Assembly: GCA_030374765.1 (NCBI GenBank)
Contig: JARGXX010000088.1
Span: 1,116,001 to 1,180,000, forward strand
Direction of reading: 5' to 3'
Source: Agarophyton chilense
Taxonomy: Eukaryota > Rhodophyta > Florideophyceae > Gracilariales > Gracilariaceae
Length of the DNA stretch: 64,000 bases
Shown here: one piece after another, positions 1-9,199 of the stretch
Layout: each line of letters opens with the position of its first letter
Numbering within the stretch: the first letter of the stretch is position 1
Notes under the pieces: model-generated
The model's input: the letters and a program-made list of their open reading frames with translations, nothing else
Told to the model about the DNA's origin: nothing
Databases searched by the model: none
Program-made: the position numbers and the translations under genes

Positions 1-856
1 ATGAAGTTGCTGATTTTTAATGGCCTGCGCTTGAGTTTTCGGGCTATATCTGCTGGAATCATACCCTGACCTACTCATTTCATGATTTCCAGCTGTGCAG
101 AACGTGTCAGAGGTGCGCCACGAGCCATAAATGAGCTAATGATTGTATAAAGGATGTACTTTTGAAACAGTGTTATTGACTTAGTGGATTTTATTTTTTG
201 TGAAATGTGCTCTACAGTCCGTGAAATGCCTTTTTGGTGAAGTTTTTGTAAAGGGATATGTTTTTGAAACGCACTGTATGTTTGTCACCTTTGCCTCATG
301 GGACAATCAGTGATGATGGGACTTGACCGCGCGCTAGCTATTTGTAAGATCTCTTTTTTTTTGAGAACTTCAGCATTCCAGGATTTTTTCTGGAAAGCAA
401 ACTGTTTTGCCGAAACGTCAATACAATGCTTTGCGTCAATGGTTACAAAACCTTAAAACAAATAGAGTGAATCCATAGCTTCAAAGCACAAGATAGTGGT
501 CAGATGAATCTCAAGCCAACACTGACATCCCTGGGTTACAAAACAATGCGTTCGCCGAATTCTACTCAATTTTGTACTGGTGTACGTTCACGCTCCGAAA
601 CAAAGCGTTGCAGTCCCCGCTTTTGTTTATCGAACGACTTGTCTAAAGAAAGTATTTGAACGGTAACTGCGTAGATTCAGTAAGATCACGGCTGCATGAA
701 AAACAGGTAGAACTGTAGCTTGGTGATTCTGTGAAATACGCAAAGGTTTAAATCTCTTTTGATGTTTGGCAGCATCCTGTCGTATCCGTCTGTGGAAGAA
801 GAGAAATCTAGACCTCGATGGATAGAAAGAGAGAGGAATAGGAAAAATGATTTCAC
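1..856. other. Intergenic, no supported gene
   Basis: No reading frame here looks like a real protein; the longest is 77 codons and has no recognisable motif. The DNA is AT-leaning with short T runs. It lies downstream of the minus-strand aminotransferase gene, so it probably holds that gene's 3' end signals, but none could be pinned down. Confidence 0.5.
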
Positions 857-2065
857 TCATATCGGACCTTGGGCCACCCCAAGGTCATCCAGTATAGTCC
901 TTAGCACTTGAACGATTCGACTTTGTTGTTTCGCATTTAAATAAGGATGAATTGGAAGCGATAAAACTTTGGCGCTCATACTCTCAGAAACTGGAAGCTC
1001 CTTTGGGCTCGCAAAGACTGGCTGCTTATGACAGCACTTACTGTAGTACACCGCGCATCCTATGTCAGCCTGTTTCATTCTTTTCACGACCTCATCTCGT
1101 TGTTGAACCTGAATGGTATATACTCCATAGGCCGATTTCATACCATCTTCATTTGAAACTCGAGTATACGAAGGAACAATTATCCTTCCATCTTCTTGCA
1201 ACAATTCGGTGTATATTTCTGCTGCCTTCTGCCTTGCTTTCAGTGATGCTTCGAAGAACGTCAATTTCGTGAGCAGTACAGCTGCTTGCACGGTATCCAA
1301 TCGAGCGTTTAAGCCGATCATAAGGTGCAAACCATTGGATTTTCCATGCACTCGAATAGCTCGCAAGCGATCCGCAAGTTTTTCGTCTCGGGTAAACACA
1401 GCTCCGCCATCTCCATAACAAGAAAGTGGCTTCGTCGGAAAGAAGGAGGTAGTGCTCAAAGTTGCATGCGGGGAACCGCAAGAGCGATAACCTTGGCGAA
1501 TCGAACCAAAGCTCTGGGCGCCATCCTCAATCAATGCAATATTTGTCCCAAACTTTTCTTGAGCATCGTCGAGAACCTGACGAATTCTTCTGAGATCTGG
1601 AATGACGCCGTACAAAGAAACCGTGATTACTGCGCGTGTATTGGAAGTAATCAGGTGGGCTACTTTCTCAGCATCCATGACATACGTATCAGGTTCTATA
1701 TCAGCGAAGATAGCGGTAGCCCCGACTAAAGGGACCACTTCAGCAGAGGAGATCCATGTGAACGGAACGGTGATTACTTCATGCCCCTCTCCAATTCCCA
1801 GAGCCATCAAACACATTTGTAGTGCGGCTGTACCATCTGATACACCGATGCATTGGACTTTTGCTAGTTCCTTCTCACCGTTCTGCACGAATGATTCCAA
1901 TGCCGTTTCTAACTCGTTCACTTGTGGTCCTAGAATGAAGTTTCCCGACTTGGCGACCTCCCGAATCCCGTTTATCAACTCTTCTCCATGTTGGGTGAAT
2001 TCTGCCACCGTGTCCACCAACGGAATTGGCTCAGTGTCCACAATGAATTGCTCTGGATGATTCAT
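857..2065 (-). CDS. DegT/DnrJ/EryC1/StrS-family PLP-dependent sugar aminotransferase
   Basis: The 402-residue product has the full layout of the DegT/DnrJ/EryC1/StrS family, which moves an amino group from glutamate to keto-sugars, usually nucleotide-linked. The pyridine-nitrogen aspartate is D181 in the IEDGAQSFGS motif. The Schiff-base lysine is K212 in SFFPTKPLSCYGDGGA. The substrate-side VHGKSNG and LNARLDTVQAAVL motifs follow. Length matches the family. The ATG at 2063-2065 is the first in frame, and no targeting peptide is obvious, so a cytosolic enzyme is likely. No sugar-nucleotide genes lie beside it. The family is mostly bacterial, so a transfer origin is plausible but not shown. 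The exact substrate cannot be read from sequence; a WbpE-like or dTDP-amino-sugar role is one option. Confidence 0.92.
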   Translation of the reverse strand: MNHPEQFIVDTEPIPLVDTVAEFTQHGEELINGIREVAKSGNFILGPQVNELETALESFVQNGEKELAKVQCIGVSDGTAALQMCLMALGIGEGHEVITVPFTWISSAEVVPLVGATAIFADIEPDTYVMDAEKVAHLITSNTRAVITVSLYGVIPDLRRIRQVLDDAQEKFGTNIALIEDGAQSFGSIRQGYRSCGSPHATLSTTSFFPTKPLSCYGDGGAVFTRDEKLADRLRAIRVHGKSNGLHLMIGLNARLDTVQAAVLLTKLTFFEASLKARQKAAEIYTELLQEDGRIIVPSYTRVSNEDGMKSAYGVYTIQVQQRDEVVKRMKQADIGCAVYYSKCCHKQPVFASPKELPVSESMSAKVLSLPIHPYLNAKQQSRIVQVLRTILDDLGVAQGPI

Positions 2066-2855
2066 CCTTGCTCGCGGGTGTGCCTCGAAATTGAATGCGA
2101 TGATAGACAGGTTTGAAGAAACTTGCTGAAATCGTTCTTAACTTTGCCAAGCTGTGCGTACCATAGCGGCCTTTCGCGAAGCGCTCTCGTCCACGAAGAA
2201 GCCAACGGGAACGTTCTGTGTCAACGAGTCCTTTCGATCTCTGGCCTGGTGTACAAGCCTTACACGGTGCCGATGAAGACAGAACGTTGTGGCAGCATCT
2301 GTAGGACTCCGGCACGACAGAGTGATAAAGATTCCTTGTACTGTATTTCGCTGGAAATTACCAGTTTCTTCATGACCAGTGCGAAATTCTGTTCAACCCC
2401 GTCCAATACCACGAACTGGGTCCGTGAAGTGAATCAAGAGATAAGCATGGAGAAATGAATTGGTCGGAACATCACGAGGGAAATGCTGGCTCTCTTCCCT
2501 AGAAAAGCCATTCAATTATTGACAATGCATCTTTTCAACTCGAAAAGCGGAACTACAATACCATTTGACGCGGAAGCTGTCGAGTGCTATTGAGTAGGAT
2601 CATGAAGTTCGTATTATCTTTAACTCTGGCGCACTTGCACAGTTGCATAGATGGTTTCTCGTCAACGGCAGGTTTTGGAGCACTGCACTGCTATTATGGT
2701 GTTTACAAAACAAAGGAAACGCTTCGAGATGCACGTCGCTGGGTCTCAGAAAACATCCGATAAAGAAACACCGTTGCGATAATCCGTAATCTACATGCTT
2801 TGAGGGAACTATATACAGTATGTATTCTCTAACTCTTGTCTTACATGAACGCCTA
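2066..2855. other. Intergenic spacer, promoter side of the aminotransferase gene
   Basis: This 790 bp sits between two minus-strand genes, so it should carry the aminotransferase promoter and the F-box gene's upstream-facing neighbour sequence. Short frames of 94 and 111 codons overlap on opposite strands without any recognisable motif. No TATA box could be chosen with confidence. Confidence 0.4.
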
Positions 2856-4094
2856 TCAGTCTGTTAGCGATGTAGTGGGTATCCCGTAGTCCACTTCCAG
2901 CATTTTCTTTGTGTCATCGTTCAATCCTGACCCGTAGCTCTTACAAAGTACAACTCCCAACAGCGACAGATCTATTGTGCCAGAACTTAGAAGTGACGCC
3001 GAAACAATATCACCATTATCAATAAGCACAGTATGCACCGTTTCGTTGCCGGAGAGAGGGTCACTCCCGTGCACAATGAATATATTCTGTCTCAAAGTAC
3101 TTATGATAATTTGTCGCAAAGTTCGTGCGGCAAAAGCGGGCATGATGTGTGCATAGATCTTCGGACAGTAAAATCGAAAACTTCTCAAAGTGGCATCTCG
3201 CGTAAGACCATTGCACGCGGTGACGTCGATGCCCTCTATGTTTTTCCCAATGCCACTGCAAAGAGAAGAAAAGCCGATGTCTGTTACAAAATGCAGGCCT
3301 CTCGCACAGAGTTGTAACAGGTTGGGGCAAAACGTTCCGATGCCAATAAGGGAGTGATCAGTGAGGGAAGGGATGTGTGCTATGGCGAGGAGGCGCAACG
3401 AGGAACCGCAACCGGCTATGACATCAACAATGCCATGATCGGTTAGCTGCTTGCAATAACTTAGATCGAGAGTGTGAAGTTGGTGACACTTGCCAACAGT
3501 GCGCATTGCTGCGTCTGTGATGCCGGGGCACGATCTCAGCAACAAAGTAGTAAGGCGGGGGGCGGCAGCATTGCAAAACGAGGTGAGACCAATGTCATTG
3601 ATGGTAGTTACGAAGGAAAGATCTAGAGAGCGCAGATGGACAGCATTTTTCAGCGAAAGCAGAGCGTTGTTGGATATGTGGCAGTCGCGGAGAACCAGTC
3701 GGCGCAGGGCATGAGCGGCATTGGTGGCTAGTGCCTGCACGGCGGTGTCATCCACCTTGGTAGAAGATAAGCATACATTATCCAGAGAGCTGTAGAAAAG
3801 GTTGGCCAGCTTAGTAGAGGTGGAGGCGAGCGGCAAGCCTTTCTTGTAAGTATGTTGTTCGACGAGATTCATGCTGGTAGTGCGCGTGGGATGGGGAGAG
3901 TGCGTGAGTCTGTATACAATTTCGAAGAGAATGTCATCGGGCAAGGACAGAAGGGCGGAACGGTCGAAAGTGGGCTCTGAACAGACATAGTGCTGTGGAG
4001 GAGGGGATTTGTGAGAAAGGTCTGAGCGGCGACGACGGAACAACAGACGCCAGGCTTGAGCAACATGCTCCCAGAGCGAGGAGAGCCAGGTCAT
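2856..4094 (-). CDS. F-box/leucine-rich-repeat protein (AMN1/FBXL type)
   Basis: The 412-residue product reads as an F-box-like helix followed by leucine-rich repeats. The F-box core SLPDDILFEIVYRL lies near residues 48-61. From about residue 110 to 330 there are cysteine-containing LRR units of the LDLSYCKQLTDHGI and LLLRSCPGITDAAM type, typical of SCF substrate receptors. By family knowledge such proteins pair with SKP1 and bring substrates to a cullin-RING ubiquitin ligase. The tail after about residue 340 is not repeat-like. The start is set at the ATG ending at 4094, because the frame extending further upstream lacks another ATG. It shares a 0.57 kb divergent upstream region with the AMP-binding-like gene. 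The substrate is unknown. Confidence 0.8.
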   Translation of the reverse strand: MTWLSSLWEHVAQAWRLLFRRRRSDLSHKSPPPQHYVCSEPTFDRSALLSLPDDILFEIVYRLTHSPHPTRTTSMNLVEQHTYKKGLPLASTSTKLANLFYSSLDNVCLSSTKVDDTAVQALATNAAHALRRLVLRDCHISNNALLSLKNAVHLRSLDLSFVTTINDIGLTSFCNAAAPRLTTLLLRSCPGITDAAMRTVGKCHQLHTLDLSYCKQLTDHGIVDVIAGCGSSLRLLAIAHIPSLTDHSLIGIGTFCPNLLQLCARGLHFVTDIGFSSLCSGIGKNIEGIDVTACNGLTRDATLRSFRFYCPKIYAHIMPAFAARTLRQIIISTLRQNIFIVHGSDPLSGNETVHTVLIDNGDIVSASLLSSGTIDLSLLGVVLCKSYGSGLNDDTKKMLEVDYGIPTTSLTD

Positions 4095-4665
4095 GGTGAT
4101 GGGGAAGGACAAGGGAGTGCGGGGTGGTGGAGGGGGGCAGGCGGGATGGTCGTGAGTTGGACAGGGCGAGGGATGGCGAGGGCCGGGGCTTTAAAGTGAG
4201 GACCGGGGCGATTCGGAAGGGATTGGTAGGAAAGCAAGACGGAGGGACGGGGGGGGTGCGGATGCCACGGATTGAGAGCGATGTGGTGAACTGCAACCAG
4301 AAATAGGGCGTTTCCGCTTGAGGGTGGCACCAGCGCCGCTCCGCCTTTGATCTGCGCCGCTGCCAGGCGCCCTATTGCGCGCAGCTGCCGTGGACACCGT
4401 CTTACAGTTGTGCCACAGCCTGAGCGCACGCCTGGCGATGATGCGGGCGTGCGCCACGCGTGCTGTCGCCCACAGTGCCGAGCGCCTCCGAATCGAGTGC
4501 ATCCGAATCGAGAACCATGCACTGTACCCCTTTCGGTAAGAGAACAGCACGCCATTGCAGCTAGCTAGCTAGAGATACTGTCTGGTCACCGTTGTCCATG
4601 CTTTGGGAGCACGTGGTGCTTCTTCCCACACACCGCCGCCCGATCGTCCCCATCTTAGCGCTGGC
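4095..4665. promoter_or_regulatory. Divergent promoter region between F-box/LRR and AMP-binding-like genes
   Basis: The two genes start about 570 bp apart and point away from each other, so this GC-rich block must hold both promoters. Long frames exist on the minus strand here but they are proline/serine/arginine-rich, overlap each other and carry no motif; they are taken as composition artefacts. A short GCTAGCTAGCTAG stretch lies at about 4559-4571. Confidence 0.5.
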
Positions 4666-5667
4666 ATGATGCAGTCGGCCACCCGACGCGCGTTGGCCGC
4701 TTCGCTGTGTCGCCTCGCTCGCACTCCACCTGCTGCCCCCCGTCGCGCCGGTCCTCGCTGTGTTGCACGCGCGCTCAGCACGTCTTCCACCCCCGCTTCC
4801 ATTGGCGAGTTACTACGCGCAGCATCCACCGCCAATCCTCTCAAGGATGCAGTCAAGTTCATGGGCTTCGGCGACGCCAAAGCCACTGTATGGACCTACT
4901 CCCAGTTATTGTCTCACGTCAACGCCTTGTCCACCGGTCTTGCAAACCTCAATTTCTCTCCGAACGACGCTATCATGACTCTTCTGCCCCCGCACTCCCC
5001 GGAATATGCTGTTCTCTTGCTCGCCGCCTCCCAGATCGGAGCCTCCGTCGTCCCGCTCCCCATTCCGCCGGACCCCCAGAACGTCGACATCGCAGCACTC
5101 AAGGCTGCCTTGAACGAGCATCGCCCGGCTGCCCTGTTCCTTCACGCCAGCTGCTCCGTCGCAGAAAATGTAGATGCAACGCGCATTTTCGCATCATCCA
5201 ATCCGATCGTCAATGCGTTGGATCCCTCCATTTCTCATAACGACGCTGCTGGACTACTTGGCTTTGTGCCTTTGACAGGCCGACCATTTCATTCCTCTGA
5301 GTTCCCGTTTCTGCGTCATATTGTCTCCACGGATGACGTCAACGCGAGAGGCATCACTACATTCCGTTCTCTTCTTGTGTACTCCGGAGAATCACCCGCC
5401 GTTGCTACCGACGGCCCGTTGCTTGTCACGTCTGCAGGGAACGCCTCCCAATCCCAACTCATCGGCAATGCGCAAAAGCTGTGCTCTACCTTGAATATTT
5501 CTTCGGATCATACCACCAAGCAAGGAAAGATCGTAACAAAACCTGAACTTGGCGTCAAGTCTGCTACGTCGCTGGTTGCCACAATCATGAAACACGCGCT
5601 TTGGGTTGCTTCAGCTGATCACGATGTGAAGGAAGTTGCGGAAACAGAAAATGCGCTTGTCGTTTGA
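4666..5667 (+). CDS. Truncated, degenerate AMP-binding (acyl-CoA synthetase-like) protein, probably mitochondrial
   Basis: The 333-residue product starts MMQSATRRALAASLCRLA, an Arg/Ala/Ser-rich, acid-free leader typical of mitochondrial (or plastid) import. Residues about 50-150 resemble the N-terminal subdomain of ANL-superfamily adenylating enzymes: TYSQLLSHVNALSTGL, then a NDAIMTLLPPHSPEYAVLLLA block and a G-S-VVPLP turn. At about residues 254-266 the sequence VTSAGNASQSQLI sits where the ATP-binding TSGTTGxPK loop should be, but the threonine/glycine/lysine signature is not kept. The protein ends about 70 residues later, so the rest of the catalytic domain is absent. It is therefore likely a non-catalytic relic or scaffold. 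The frame itself is intact, arguing for selection. The ATG at 4666 is preferred over the upstream frame extension. It is convergent with the phosphatase gene, 86 bp apart. Confidence 0.7.
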   Translation: MMQSATRRALAASLCRLARTPPAAPRRAGPRCVARALSTSSTPASIGELLRAASTANPLKDAVKFMGFGDAKATVWTYSQLLSHVNALSTGLANLNFSPNDAIMTLLPPHSPEYAVLLLAASQIGASVVPLPIPPDPQNVDIAALKAALNEHRPAALFLHASCSVAENVDATRIFASSNPIVNALDPSISHNDAAGLLGFVPLTGRPFHSSEFPFLRHIVSTDDVNARGITTFRSLLVYSGESPAVATDGPLLVTSAGNASQSQLIGNAQKLCSTLNISSDHTTKQGKIVTKPELGVKSATSLVATIMKHALWVASADHDVKEVAETENALVV

Positions 5668-5753
5668 GCGTTTCGTAAACACGATTATTCGTTTTATCTT
5701 TCTTTCAACAGTCGATAATCATCTCCTTTCATCCTAAACATTTTGGCAGACAA

Positions 5754-7319
5754 TCACATTGCTTTCGTTGCGTTGTTCTTATCATCTTCTTTGCTATTCG
5801 CTGCGTTGTTCCCGCCTTCATCATTCTCGCATCTCCCGCACACATTGTTTTGAACCCTTCTTTGTTTTCCCAATTTTCTGTGCAGAGCAAAAAAGGCAGA
5901 ACAACTGATAATGGAAAAAACCACGACTCCTATGCCAATGAGCACCTGAATCCAAACAGGATAGAGCGGCAAGCGACAGCTCTTTTCGTTGCCTCCCGAA
6001 CCCGTGACGCCGCTCAGTCTCCCACATCTCTCAAATAGTATCCTAGGCTCTGTTTCACCACCCCTGTATCCTTCAAATTGTACACAAGGTCCCCCCTTTA
6101 CGCCTAACTTTGAAAGCTTTACAAGTCCGTATTGTCGATTGAGGACCAACCTGTACGCAAAGCATCCCTGAGAGTACGGCCCCCCTTTCGATGTTCCACG
6201 ACGTGCCAAAGGGGCGGCCTGAAGCACGGGAAAGCCAGCACCGCCACTACTCGAGTAATCGCTGTTGGATCCATTGTCAGCCGCCAGCATGTGCGCGTCA
6301 CCAGCTATCATGATAAGGTTGGTTACATTGAGACGCACGAGCTCATCGGCAACGGCGCGTCTTTCTTCACTATATCCACCCCAGGAGTCGCCATTTGTAC
6401 GAGACCTGGCTATCCATGGCTTTGAAGACATCCACACTAGAACACTGAAATTGCCGGCAGCAGCAAACTGAGAGAAAAGCCATAGCCTTTGCTCTGTGGA
6501 AAGAGTAGAATTGGCTTCTTTCCGTGCCATTGCCCTCAAATCTGTCATTATCACTCTCACGCGACCCACGGAGAATGCGTGGTACGAGGCATCTTCGGAG
6601 GGCAGCTGATACGAGGGAACGTATCGGCGATACGCTTGCAAAGCCGCTTTGCGTGATGGGGATGAGAACCCTGCATTGTTTGCGCCGTAGTCGTGGTCAT
6701 CGTACATGTACGCCATGGGCATTGAGCGCATTACGCGATGTACATTTGTTGCTGAGGCAACTTGGCGGAATTGAATTCCGTACAGAGAAACGTCATTTTT
6801 GGATATGTCTGCGTAGTGTAGGTCGCCCATGTGTATCATAAAGAAATTTGGAGGTTGCAGGGAAGCTTCAGCGCTTACAAAATGTGAATAAATGTGTTTA
6901 AATGCATCGTCATCCGAGGGGTTTCCCTGACATGATGAAAATGCAAAGTGGATGTCTCGGGTAGAATCCGGCGGTGGATATGTTGTTACAGATGCTATGG
7001 AAGTTGCTGAGGATGGGGAGCGAATGGCTACATGATACTTTGTTAGTGGATTAAGGTCAGTGAATGTGTACTGTCGTATGCTGGACGCGCCCAACTGGTC
7101 AATAAGTGATTTTGATTCGTTGGACGCTGTTAGTGAGACAGTTGTGGACAAATTAGCGTTGTCGGTGAGGAGAATTTGTGTGTCGTTGGCGTGGGGCACT
7201 TCCATATGAATAGTAAACGATGTATTGGTGACCGCTCCAATCCAGACAAAAGGTTCTGCGGAGACGAGGAGAATAAAAATGAATGCATTTGGAATCAACA
7301 GTATGGATGAGTGGGGCAT
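5754..7319 (-). CDS. PhoD-like metallophosphatase with signal peptide and C-terminal membrane anchor
   Basis: The 521-residue product begins with a hydrophobic signal peptide (MPHSSILLIPNAFIFILLVSA). A fibronectin-like N-terminal segment covers about residues 25-115. The PhoD-type metallophosphatase domain follows, with the motifs FSSCQGN, HMGDLHYADI, YDDHDYGANN, WMSSKPWI and IAGDAHML, which supply metal-binding Asp/Asn/His residues. A single hydrophobic helix (VWIQVLIGIGVVVFSIIS) near residues 465-485 is followed by a basic tail, so it is probably a surface or endomembrane ectoenzyme anchored at its C-terminus. Family members hydrolyse phosphate mono- or diesters. The ATG at 7319 is preferred because it opens directly into the signal peptide, though in-frame upstream codons exist. 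Several N-x-S/T sites fit secretion. Confidence 0.85.
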   Translation of the reverse strand: MPHSSILLIPNAFIFILLVSAEPFVWIGAVTNTSFTIHMEVPHANDTQILLTDNANLSTTVSLTASNESKSLIDQLGASSIRQYTFTDLNPLTKYHVAIRSPSSATSIASVTTYPPPDSTRDIHFAFSSCQGNPSDDDAFKHIYSHFVSAEASLQPPNFFMIHMGDLHYADISKNDVSLYGIQFRQVASATNVHRVMRSMPMAYMYDDHDYGANNAGFSSPSRKAALQAYRRYVPSYQLPSEDASYHAFSVGRVRVIMTDLRAMARKEANSTLSTEQRLWLFSQFAAAGNFSVLVWMSSKPWIARSRTNGDSWGGYSEERRAVADELVRLNVTNLIMIAGDAHMLAADNGSNSDYSSSGGAGFPVLQAAPLARRGTSKGGPYSQGCFAYRLVLNRQYGLVKLSKLGVKGGPCVQFEGYRGGETEPRILFERCGRLSGVTGSGGNEKSCRLPLYPVWIQVLIGIGVVVFSIISCSAFFALHRKLGKQRRVQNNVCGRCENDEGGNNAANSKEDDKNNATKAM

Positions 7320-7816
7320 TTGGAAGTGGAGGAACGCAGGGGGAGGGGGAAGGAGATTGGTGGAAGAGAGTACAAAAATGTACATTCGTAGTTTCGCTGC
7401 GAAGAATGGCGTCAGGTGAGATTTCAAGAACCTACTGTGTTGCAGGTTGGTCGTTGCCAAAAGCTTGGTCACCTGGCTGTGACGTGGAACATGGCGTTAG
7501 TGCAAACCGCAGAAGTCACGATGTCAAGCGCTTACCACGCGCGGCCTCGCGCCTGTCGTCGTCATCTTCAGCAACAAGGCGAGTCGAAAAGCCCTTTTTG
7601 GCGGCACCCAGACAAGGCAGTAGCCGCTCCGTGCTCGCGCATTCGCGCCAAAACACGGCGCGTATCTCCGCCAGCGATATGCACCACGCTCATAACCGCT
7701 ACTTAAGTCGTCCTCCTCGCCGGATCTGATTGCTCTTCGCGGCCACACGCAGCCCGAACCGAAGAAAGCATTACCCACCACCGTAGCGGACCGGCTCTCA
7801 TCCGTCGCCAGCTCGC
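7320..7816. promoter_or_regulatory. Divergent promoter region between PhoD-like and Siva-like genes
   Basis: About 500 bp separate two divergent starts. Two E2F-like sequences lie inside: TTTTTGGCGG at 7595-7604 and TTCGCGCCAAAA (minus strand TTTTGGCGCGAA) at 7642-7653. Frames on both strands are basic and motif-free and are not called as genes. Confidence 0.45.
7642..7653 (-). promoter_or_regulatory. E2F-like site
   Basis: Read on the minus strand the sequence is TTTTGGCGCGAA, a close match to the E2F/DP consensus TTTSSCGC. It lies about 165 bp upstream of the Siva-like start codon. E2F control of cell-cycle genes is known in red algae as a group; binding here is an inference from sequence only. 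Confidence 0.35.
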
Positions 7817-8323
7817 ATGACGCCCGCTGCAAACACACGTTCCGCTTCGCGTGCGCGCGCAGCCGTCCTCACAGACTCTCCCGACTCTGCCGATGGCGGA
7901 AACGAAATAACCCCCCCTGTATTTCACCTTCTCTTGTCTGGAGGGAAGCGTGTTCAGTTTGGGCGGGGGCGGGTAGACGGTGTAAAGCGGCGTCGAATCT
8001 ACGCGCCGCCGCCGCCGAGGCCGTGGTGGAAAGAACCGCCGCGTGCAGCCTCTCTGTACAAGCGTGGGGATTCCTGTGCCACCTGCGATGAGGTGCAATT
8101 GGAAGCTGGGTGTGAACGATGTGAGAAACGGTTATGTGCGCTTTGTACCAGGCTCTGTGACGTGTGCGGTATGACCTGGTGCACGCTTTGCTCTTTGGTG
8201 GATTATGACAGTCCTTTCGAGCGAACGCTGTGCACGCCGTGTTGGGACGATGCCAAGGGCGACGCCGACGGAAGCGGCGCTGTGGACGACGATGGCGATG
8301 AAGATATGATATCTTTGGAGTAG
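7817..8323 (+). CDS. Siva-like cysteine-rich zinc-binding protein
   Basis: The 168-residue product carries twelve cysteines arranged as six C-x2-C pairs at residues 87/90, 99/102, 107/110, 114/117, 122/125 and 139/142. Spacing and flanking residues (CERCEKRLCALC, CTLCSLVDY, FERTLCTPC) closely match the C-terminal zinc-binding half of the animal apoptosis regulator Siva, including the invariant TLC-LVD step. The N-terminal half is disordered and basic, with GKRVQFGRG and a proline run; the C-terminus is acidic. In animals Siva binds CD27-type receptors and other partners; those receptors are not expected in algae, so the ancestral role is unknown. The ATG at 7817 opens the only long frame. An unrelated ring-like zinc protein is the alternative. 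Confidence 0.75.
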   Translation: MTPAANTRSASRARAAVLTDSPDSADGGNEITPPVFHLLLSGGKRVQFGRGRVDGVKRRRIYAPPPPRPWWKEPPRAASLYKRGDSCATCDEVQLEAGCERCEKRLCALCTRLCDVCGMTWCTLCSLVDYDSPFERTLCTPCWDDAKGDADGSGAVDDDGDEDMISLE

Positions 8324-9199
8324 TACACATTTTTATTTCCCTTGACGCATGACAGAACGGTGCTATCGAACGGTGCCTACTGTGCAATGCTGGGCTGGCG
8401 TTTTGGGTGGAAGCTGATATTAACACTCTAACAAAGCACGGTTTAACTGCAGACAGAACAAATCGTCTGCCAAGGATACGGAGGACTGCACTATTACTTA
8501 ATCTAGTCTCATGATCACAACTGTACTGCGAAATACCAGCCCGGGATAGTTCCCGAGCATGTTTCGATGACAGATGCGGAAGCGCAAAAGCCAATAGCTT
8601 CCGAAGTAAGCAGCGTTGCACCAGTGGCGAAAACTAGTTGATAGTTACGTTGCTTTGTGGAATTGCGAGAAACGAACCTGATTCGTGCTTCACCATTGTT
8701 CCGAACTCCGAACCTACACATCTCTCTCCAGTGCACCAGTTCGATCTTGAACATAGATATCATTTAACCTGTTAAACAAACAACTTTTTCAAAGAGCAAG
8801 CCTCAGAAGCACGGGACGTCGGTTGGCGAGAATTGTGGCAATTTTTGAACCATTTAAAGGCTGCTTTGTCAACGTACGACAAGTATTGCACACTGGCCAA
8901 TCAGCGCGAAGCCTCGTCAGCTTGGAACCCGTAGGCGCTGCACGTGTAGTCGCGAGGCAACTCGCGAACGTCCTGACACAAACAGTCCTTGCGTTAAGCT
9001 GCACTGCACAACACCAGCACCCTATGAAGGGTACCGACGGCACAGTAGCACCACTGCCTACATGTATCTTTGGGGGTTCGGAACCCGAACTTCGCCCTTC
9101 ACACCTGTGCTTCGCACGCGCCTGCGCACCACACTCGCACCGTTCTCTCCCGCGTTCCCCTAAGTTTTTGCTCCTCTTCACTACTCCCGTGCGCCTACT
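8324..9199. other. Intergenic, upstream of the kinase fusion
   Basis: This 876 bp holds no supported gene. A 126-codon plus-strand frame ends exactly across the kinase start codon, but its composition is unconvincing and it is read as leader or promoter sequence. No TATA box was identified. Confidence 0.4.

Noticed and set aside
4191-4555. Long overlapping minus-strand frames upstream of the F-box gene
   Set aside because: They are Pro/Ser/Arg-rich, overlap in two frames, have no motif and lie where two divergent promoters must be.
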